A DNA stretch of 64,000 bases from Caulobacterales bacterium (GTDB lineage Bacteria; Pseudomonadota; Alphaproteobacteria; Caulobacterales; Parvularculaceae), in the NCBI GenBank assembly GCA_020638525.1, contig JACKIL010000002.1, positions 349,078 to 413,077 of the forward strand. Direction: 5' to 3'. Positions 58,648-64,000 of this stretch are shown here, piece by piece (positions within the stretch are counted from its first letter, which is position 1; each line of letters opens with the position of its first letter). The notes under the pieces were generated by a model. The model made no database searches, was not told the DNA's origin, and saw only the letters and a program-made list of their open reading frames with translations. The position numbers were made by a program, and so were the translations under genes.

Positions 58648-60567
58648 ATGAGCGAAGACGCTGAAATTGAGGCCGAAGAGCGCGCCCCCCAAGGGGGCGC
58701 CGCACTCATCGCCGACTATGTAACGCGCCTGCCCGGCAAACCCGGCGTCTACCGCATGCTGGGCGAGGAAGGTGACGTTCTCTATGTCGGCAAGGCGCGG
58801 AACCTGAAAAACCGCGTCTCGAACTACGCCAAGGCCGGCGGGCACTCGAACCGCATCATGCGGATGATCTCGCAGACGCGCGCGATGGAGTTCGTCGTCA
58901 CCGAGACGGAGACCGAAGCCCTCCTCCTCGAAGCGAACCTCATCAAGCAGCTCAAGCCGCGCTACAACGTTCTCTTCCGCGACGATAAATCCTTCCCCTT
59001 CATCCTCATCGCGGCCGACCACGCCTTCCCGCAGATCGTGAAACATCGCGGCGCGCAAAAGCGACCCGGCGCTTACTATGGCCCCTTCGCCTCCGCCGGC
59101 GCCGTCAACCGCACGCTCAACACGCTCGAAAAGGCCTTCCTTCTTCGTTCGTGCACAGACAGCGTTTTTGAATCGCGCACGCGCCCCTGCCTTCTCCACC
59201 AGATCAAGCGATGCTCTGCGCCGTGCGTCGGCCTTATCAGCGATGCGGATTACGGACAGCTTGTCAGCGAAGCGAAAAAGTTTCTCTCGGGCGATAACGC
59301 CGCCGTGCAGCAGGCGCTCTCGAAGGAGATGGACGAGGCTTCGCAAGCGCTCGACTTCGAGCGCGCCGCACGCCTTCGCGACCGTATTCGCGCGCTCACC
59401 TATGTGCAGGGCTCGCAGGACATCAACGCCGCCATCATGACGGAGGCGGATGTTTTCGCGATCCACGCCGAGGGCGGGCAGGCCTGCATCCAGGTCTTCT
59501 TCTTCCGCGCCGGCCAGAACTGGGGCAACCACGCTTTCTTCCCGAAACACGACAAGGAGGAAGAGCCCGCCGACATTCTCGACGCCTTCCTTGCGCAATT
59601 CTATGACGGGCGCGAGGCGCCGGCGCTGATCCTCGTCAATGTCGAGCCGCCGCAGGCCGCGCTCCTCGCCGAAGCGCTCACCTTGCGCGCTGGCCGCAAG
59701 GTCACCGTCCATTGCCCGCAGCGCGGCGAGAAGCGCGACATCGTCAACGCCGCCGCCATGAATGCGCGCGAGGCGCTCTCGCGCCGCATGGCCGAAAGCG
59801 CGAGCCAGCTAAAGAGCCTCGAACGCCTCGCCGAAGCGCTGGAGCTCGACAGCCCGCCGCAGCGCATCGAGGTTTACGACAACTCGCACATTCAGGGCTC
59901 AAATGCAGTGGGCGCGATGATCGTCGCCGGGCCCGACGGGTTCGAGAAGAATCAGTACCGCAAGTTCAACATCAAATCGTCCGCCTTTGAGCCGGGCGAC
60001 GATTACGGCATGATGCGCGAAGTCCTGACACGCCGCTTCGCGCGCCTTCAGAAAGAAGAAGACGAAAGCGCCGCGCCCGACCTCCTCATCATCGATGGCG
60101 GCGAAGGCCAGCTCAAAGTCGCGCTCGACGTGATGCGCGAGGCGGGATTTGATCCGGGAACGGAAGGCCCCGCCCTTATCTCCGTCGCAAAACCGCGCCG
60201 CGAAGACGAGCGCGGCAAGCGCAGCGCAGACCGGACTGCCGGCGCCATTGGCGAGCAAATCTTCACGCCCGGCCGCACGCCCTTCCTGTTGCCCCCGCGC
60301 GACCCCGCGCTCTTCTTCATCCAGCGCCTGCGCGACGAAGCCCACCGCTTCGCCATCGGCGCCCACCGCGCCAAGCGCAAGAAAGCCCTCTCCGCAAACC
60401 CGATAGACGACATCCCCGGCGTCGGCGCCGCAAGAAAACGCGCCCTCCTCCACCATTTCGGCTCAGCAAAAGCGATCGCGCGCGCGAAGGCGGAGGATCT
60501 GGAAGCCGTTGAGGGCGTGTCGGCCGCGCTGGCGCAGCGGATTTATGATTTCTTCCATGGGTCGTAG
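58648..60567 (+). CDS. uvrC: Excinuclease ABC subunit C
   Basis: UvrC makes the dual incisions in nucleotide excision repair. The 639-residue protein has the GIY-YIG domain (GVYRMLGEEGDVLYVGKARNLKNRV), the zinc-free UVR motif (QALDFERAARLRDRI), the RNase H-like nuclease (EVYDNSHIQGSNAVGAM and LLIIDGGEGQLKVA) and two C-terminal helix-hairpin-helix motifs (DDIPGVGAARKRALLHHF). Length is somewhat above E. coli UvrC. The start has no strong ribosome site. Confidence 0.97.
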   Translation: MSEDAEIEAEERAPQGGAALIADYVTRLPGKPGVYRMLGEEGDVLYVGKARNLKNRVSNYAKAGGHSNRIMRMISQTRAMEFVVTETETEALLLEANLIKQLKPRYNVLFRDDKSFPFILIAADHAFPQIVKHRGAQKRPGAYYGPFASAGAVNRTLNTLEKAFLLRSCTDSVFESRTRPCLLHQIKRCSAPCVGLISDADYGQLVSEAKKFLSGDNAAVQQALSKEMDEASQALDFERAARLRDRIRALTYVQGSQDINAAIMTEADVFAIHAEGGQACIQVFFFRAGQNWGNHAFFPKHDKEEEPADILDAFLAQFYDGREAPALILVNVEPPQAALLAEALTLRAGRKVTVHCPQRGEKRDIVNAAAMNAREALSRRMAESASQLKSLERLAEALELDSPPQRIEVYDNSHIQGSNAVGAMIVAGPDGFEKNQYRKFNIKSSAFEPGDDYGMMREVLTRRFARLQKEEDESAAPDLLIIDGGEGQLKVALDVMREAGFDPGTEGPALISVAKPRREDERGKRSADRTAGAIGEQIFTPGRTPFLLPPRDPALFFIQRLRDEAHRFAIGAHRAKRKKALSANPIDDIPGVGAARKRALLHHFGSAKAIARAKAEDLEAVEGVSAALAQRIYDFFHGS

Positions 60568-60643
60568 GGTCTGAAAGGCCAAAGCAGGGTTATTCGTCGG
60601 TCATCACAAACGATGGCTCACAACCGAGTGAGTCGGCTTGCCT

Positions 60644-60664
60644 ATATACCCCCATGGGGTATAT
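60644..60664. promoter_or_regulatory. CsoR/RcnR-type metal-sensor operator overlapping a promoter
   Basis: ATATACCCC-CAT-GGGGTATAT is a perfect 9-bp inverted repeat with C-tract/G-tract arms, the type bound by CsoR-family repressors. A candidate -35 TTGCCT (60638-60643) and -10 TATATG (60660-60665), 16 bp apart, flank it, so bound repressor would block RNA polymerase. It lies 140 bp upstream of the copper ATPase start. Confidence 0.75.
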
Positions 60665-60803
60665 GACCAAACTCAGTAGAGCGAATTACCTGAAGATATA
60701 TGGCCCAACCGGCCAGCGGCGGACGCCTTTATCCATCCGTACACGTGCACTTCGCTTGCTCGCCCAGCCTTGCGCCCCCTCTTGTTTATCAGTGAGAAAC
60801 GCC

Positions 60804-63008
60804 ATGGATGCACATCACCACCATTGCCACGCAGAAGGCGAAGCACCAGATGCGGGAAAGCTCGACACGATCCCCGCCAGCTTCTCCGGAACCGTCTATA
60901 CCTGCCCGATGCATCCGCAGGTGCGTCACGCCGGGCCCGGCGCCTGCCCCATTTGCGGCATGGCGCTGGAACCTGAGACGATTGAGGCCGGCGAGGCGGA
61001 CACTTCCGAACTGGACGACATGTCACGCCGTTTCTGGGTCGGCCTCGCCCTCGCTCTGCCGCTCTTCGCGCTAGAGATGGGTGGGCATGTTTTCGGCGGT
61101 GCGCTGAGCGAGTTCATTCCTCCGTCTACGTCGGTCTGGATGCAATTCGCGCTCGCAACGCCGATCGTTTTGTGGGCGGGCAAACCATTCTTCGAACGCG
61201 GCTGGAACTCTGTTCTCCGGCGTAGCCTCAACATGTTTTCACTGATAGCGCTCGGAACGGGCGCAGCCTACGCCTATAGCGTCGTCGCCGTTCTTGCGCC
61301 GGGGCTTTTCCCCGACGGTTTTCGCGGCGCGCATGGCGAGGTCGCCGTCTACTTCGAGGCCGCGGGCGTCATCATCGTTCTCGTTCTGCTGGGGCAGGTG
61401 CTGGAGCTTCGCGCCCGCGCAGGCACGAATGCGGCGCTGCGAGCCCTCCTCGATCTCGCGCCCAAGCAGGCCCGCCGCATCAACGACGACGGCGGCGAGG
61501 AAGACATCCCCCTAAGCGAGGTTAAAACCGGCGACACCTTGCGCGTCCGCCCCGGCGAGAAAGTCCCCGTCGACGGCGAGGTGCTGGAGGGACGCTCGTC
61601 AGTCGACGAATCGATGGTGACAGGCGAGTCCATTCCGGTCGAGAAAGCCAAGGGCGACAAGCTTATCGGCGCGACAATAAACGGCGCGGGCGCGCTCGTA
61701 ATGCGCGCGACAAAAGTCGGCGCCGACACAATGCTTTCGCAGATTGTGCAAATGGTCGCCGACGCTCAGCGCAGCCGCGCGCCGATACAAGGCCTCGCCG
61801 ACAAGGTTTCCGGCTATTTCGTGCCGGCGGTCATTCTCGTCGCCGTTCTCGCCTTCATCGCCTGGTCGCTTTTTGGCCCCGCGCCCGCAATGAGCTATGC
61901 ATTGATCGCCGCCGTCTCCGTTCTGATTATCGCGTGCCCCTGCGCTCTCGGGCTCGCAACGCCGATATCGATCATGGTCGGGGTCGGGCGCGGCGCGCAG
62001 GCCGGCGTGCTCATCAAGAACGCCGAAGCGCTGGAGCGCTTCGAAAAGGTCGACACGCTCATCGTCGACAAGACCGGAACGCTCACCGAAGGCAAGCCGA
62101 AGGTCACCGCCATTGTTGCGTTCGGGAATTTCAGTGAAGACGACGTGTTGCGGCTCGCCGCTGCGCTGGAGCGCGGCTCGGAACATCCGCTGGCCGCCGC
62201 GATCACCAAAGCCGCTGAGGAGAAAGATTTTTCCATTCCGAAGGCGGATGATTTCGAATCGTTGACCGGCAAAGGCGTGAAAGGCCGTATAGACGGCCGC
62301 GACATCGCTCTCGGCAATGCAAAGCTCCTCGACACGCTGAAAATCGCGCTCGACGACATCGCGCAGAAAAAGGCCGACACACATCGAAAGGAAGGCGAGA
62401 CCGTCATGTATGTAGCGATTGACGGAAGGCTGGCGGGTCTTATCTGTGTCGCCGACCCAATCAAAGAAACGACCCCGCACACGCTTTCCGAACTACGCGA
62501 GATGGGCGTTCACATCATCATGGTCACCGGCGACAACGAAGCGACGGCGAAAGCCGTCGCGCGCAAGCTCGGCATCGAGGATGTGAGGGCGGACGTGCTG
62601 CCGCAAAATAAGGGAGAGATCGTCAAAGCAATACAATCACAAGGCCGGGTCGTCGCGATGGCAGGAGACGGCGTGAATGACGCGCCAGCCCTCGCGCAGG
62701 CCGACATTGGCGTCGCGATGGGAACCGGCGCCGATGTGGCGATCCAGAGCGCCGGCGTCACACTGGTTAAAGGCACGCTAGACGGGATCGTCAGAACGCG
62801 GCGCCTCAGCCATGCGACAATGCACAATATCCGGCAAAACCTTTTCTTTGCGTTCGTCTATAACGCCGCCGGCGTGCCTGTCGCGGCTGGCGTGCTTTAT
62901 CCGTTCCTCGGAATCCTGCTGAGCCCCATCATTGCGGCGGCGGCTATGTCTGCGAGTTCTGTTTCCGTTATTGTGAACGCCCTGCGCCTTAAGAGGCTCA
63001 GACTATAG
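60804..63008 (+). CDS. P1B-type copper-exporting ATPase (CopA-like)
   Basis: The 734-residue pump starts with a His-rich stretch (MDAHHHHCHAEGE) and a heavy-metal-binding zinc-finger-like domain (YTCPMHPQVRH, CPICGMALEP). It has eight helices with the ion motif CPC (IIACPCALGLATP), the phosphorylation site DKTGTLTEGK, the HP motif SEHPLAAAI and GDGVNDAPAL. CPC and this N-domain indicate Cu(I) export from the cytoplasm. No classical HMA (GMTCxxC) domain is present. The ATG at 60804 is chosen because an in-frame ATG at 60654 is the spacer of the operator. Confidence 0.92.
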   Translation: MDAHHHHCHAEGEAPDAGKLDTIPASFSGTVYTCPMHPQVRHAGPGACPICGMALEPETIEAGEADTSELDDMSRRFWVGLALALPLFALEMGGHVFGGALSEFIPPSTSVWMQFALATPIVLWAGKPFFERGWNSVLRRSLNMFSLIALGTGAAYAYSVVAVLAPGLFPDGFRGAHGEVAVYFEAAGVIIVLVLLGQVLELRARAGTNAALRALLDLAPKQARRINDDGGEEDIPLSEVKTGDTLRVRPGEKVPVDGEVLEGRSSVDESMVTGESIPVEKAKGDKLIGATINGAGALVMRATKVGADTMLSQIVQMVADAQRSRAPIQGLADKVSGYFVPAVILVAVLAFIAWSLFGPAPAMSYALIAAVSVLIIACPCALGLATPISIMVGVGRGAQAGVLIKNAEALERFEKVDTLIVDKTGTLTEGKPKVTAIVAFGNFSEDDVLRLAAALERGSEHPLAAAITKAAEEKDFSIPKADDFESLTGKGVKGRIDGRDIALGNAKLLDTLKIALDDIAQKKADTHRKEGETVMYVAIDGRLAGLICVADPIKETTPHTLSELREMGVHIIMVTGDNEATAKAVARKLGIEDVRADVLPQNKGEIVKAIQSQGRVVAMAGDGVNDAPALAQADIGVAMGTGADVAIQSAGVTLVKGTLDGIVRTRRLSHATMHNIRQNLFFAFVYNAAGVPVAAGVLYPFLGILLSPIIAAAAMSASSVSVIVNALRLKRLRL

Positions 63009-63097
63009 GTAATTTGCCCCGCCCCTTCCCCCAAGGCATACTCCCCGCCGTTGAATCGCCCCTCGGCCCGCCGGGCCTCGCAGCAACGGAACCGCAC

Positions 63098-63691
63098 ATG
63101 CGCATTCTCTCCGCCTCCGCCGCCCTTCTTCTGCTCGCCGCCTGCTCCGCGCCGGCGGAAAAGCCGCTTTCGGGCGCGTGGTCGCTTGATGGCGGGGCCT
63201 CGCGCATCGCGTTCATCACCGTGAAGGCCGGCGAGATTGCGGAGGCGCATTCCTTCCACGAGCTTTCGGGCGCCGTCGCGGCGGACGGGTCGGCGGAGGT
63301 CGATATCGCGCTCGGCTCCGTCGAGACGAAGATCGACATCCGCAATGAGCGGATGCGCGAGCACCTGTTCGAGGTCGCGACCTATCCGGAAGCGACGATC
63401 AAAGCCAAGCTCGACCCGGCGGCTTACGGCGCGCTTAAAGTGGGCGAGAGCCTGACCCAGCCCCTCGCCGCGACCTTGAGCCTTCACGGCGTCGACAGCG
63501 AGATCGACACGGAAGTGACGGTGACGCGCATCGCGCCGAACAAGGTGCTGGTTGAGCCGACGGCGCCGATTATTCTTCATGCGGACGATTTCAACCTCGG
63601 CGCCGGTGTTGAGAAACTGCGCGAGCTGGCGAACCTGCCGGCGATCACGCCCGCCGTTCCGGTGACTTTCTCCTTCATCTTTGTGCAATAG
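63098..63691 (+). CDS. YceI-family lipoprotein
   Basis: The 197-residue protein has a lipobox LAAC (cysteine near residue 16) and a YceI lipocalin-like fold: SGAWSLDGGASRIAFITVKAG, VDIALGSVETKIDIRNERMREHLFEVATYPEATIKAKL (split) and ATLSLHGVDSEIDTEVTVTRI. YceI proteins bind isoprenoid-type lipids in the periplasm. The ATG at 63098 is chosen over an in-frame codon 84 bp upstream because it starts the signal peptide. The next gene begins 10 bp downstream. Confidence 0.9.
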   Translation: MRILSASAALLLLAACSAPAEKPLSGAWSLDGGASRIAFITVKAGEIAEAHSFHELSGAVAADGSAEVDIALGSVETKIDIRNERMREHLFEVATYPEATIKAKLDPAAYGALKVGESLTQPLAATLSLHGVDSEIDTEVTVTRIAPNKVLVEPTAPIILHADDFNLGAGVEKLRELANLPAITPAVPVTFSFIFVQ

Positions 63692-63701
63692 GCCGCGCGC
63701 G

Positions 63702-64000
63702 ATGACCGCCATGACACCAGACCGCCGCACCGTTCTCGCCGCGCTCGCCGCCGGCGCCGCGCTTGGCCCCGCCCTCGCCGCTGCGAAGGAAAAGCCCTTC
63801 AAGGGCCTCATCATCGACGCGCTCGGCGGCGTCGGCGACCCGAACCCCTCGCCCGATGACGACCCGGCGGGCAACCCGTTCGCCCTGGGCGAGGAAGCGT
63901 TGAGCGAGCGCGGGGTGAACGATGCGATCGCGTCAGGGCTCACCGCGTTCAACCTGACGCTTGGCTATGTCGCGGGCGAAGGCGAGCCGTTCGAACATAC
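63702..64000 (+). CDS. Membrane dipeptidase (peptidase M19)-like protein, N-terminal part
   Basis: The frame is open from the ATG at 63702 to the window edge (99 codons). Residues 8-30 (DRRTVLAALAAGAALGPALAAA) look like a twin-arginine export signal. LIIDALGGVGDPNP and LSERGVNDAIASGLTAFNLTLG then resemble the start of bacterial renal-dipeptidase-like (M19) enzymes, where the first metal ligands usually lie in an Asp/His motif near here. A second ATG at 63711 is possible. The remainder is outside the window. Confidence 0.6.
   Translation, partial: MTAMTPDRRTVLAALAAGAALGPALAAAKEKPFKGLIIDALGGVGDPNPSPDDDPAGNPFALGEEALSERGVNDAIASGLTAFNLTLGYVAGEGEPFEH

Noticed and set aside
60654..60803. N-terminal extension of the copper ATPase from an ATG at 60654
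   Set aside because: That ATG lies in the spacer of the operator and inside the predicted promoter, so it cannot be on the transcript.

Overview
The window is high-GC chromosomal DNA from an alphaproteobacterium. Three things place it near Caulobacterales/Parvularculales (Hyphomonadaceae-like): a SciP-type CtrA inhibitor and the division-site ParA-like ATPase MipZ lie 2 kb apart, two perfect CtrA boxes sit upstream of a LysM/LytM gene, and the block dgt / SPOR / nagZ / scpAB / tatABC / serS / surE / LysM-LytM follows an alphaproteobacterial gene order. This is an inference from gene content; no rRNA is present. No CRISPR array, prophage or transposase gene was seen.

Layout. 1-9.1 kb: end of an amino-acid permease, a TonB-dependent receptor behind a TPR-sulfotransferase, a 56-residue membrane peptide, tRNA-Met(CAU), a YkgJ-type Cys-cluster protein, mnmA and a second TPR-sulfotransferase. 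9.3-15.6 kb: sciP, an FlhF-like GTPase, a J-domain membrane protein, mipZ, a PapD-like chaperone, a SPOR lipoprotein, panC and an EF-hand protein. 15.7-23.1 kb: a secreted alpha/beta hydrolase / small membrane protein / sterol desaturase operon, ndk, an ABC-F ATPase, chorismate mutase, two hot-dog thioesterases and a CaCA antiporter. 23.2-34.3 kb (minus strand): the dgt-to-LytM housekeeping block. It contains a four-helix-bundle gene bracketed by heptamer repeat arrays. A perfect 16-bp parS site lies between dgt and erpA. 35-41.5 kb: erpA, a secreted orphan, nitroreductase, SRPBCC protein, exonuclease III, a low-GC CXXC protein, a RecD/Pif1-like helicase and two membrane proteins. 41.6-49.4 kb: a 1171-residue hybrid histidine kinase, a lipoprotein amidohydrolase, an Atm1-type ABC exporter and a PilZ protein. 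49.4-55 kb: a valine-catabolic operon (mmsA, acyl-CoA dehydrogenase, HIBYL-CoA hydrolase, mmsB) with an embedded DedA gene. 55-64 kb: PAS protein, second CaCA antiporter, folM-like and folB, DUF3592 protein, uvrC, a copper P1B-ATPase behind a CsoR-type operator, a YceI lipoprotein and the start of a Tat-exported dipeptidase.

How it works together. Several genes converge on cell-cycle and envelope control: SciP and CtrA boxes (transcription), MipZ and parS (division placement and segregation), ScpAB (condensin), and two SPOR proteins with a catalytically degenerate LytM protein (septal peptidoglycan). The most unusual DNA is a family of short arrays of about four GGGAYTM heptamers, always in inverted pairs. 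One pair encloses the four-helix-bundle gene and supplies the stop codons of serS and of that gene; two other pairs are empty.
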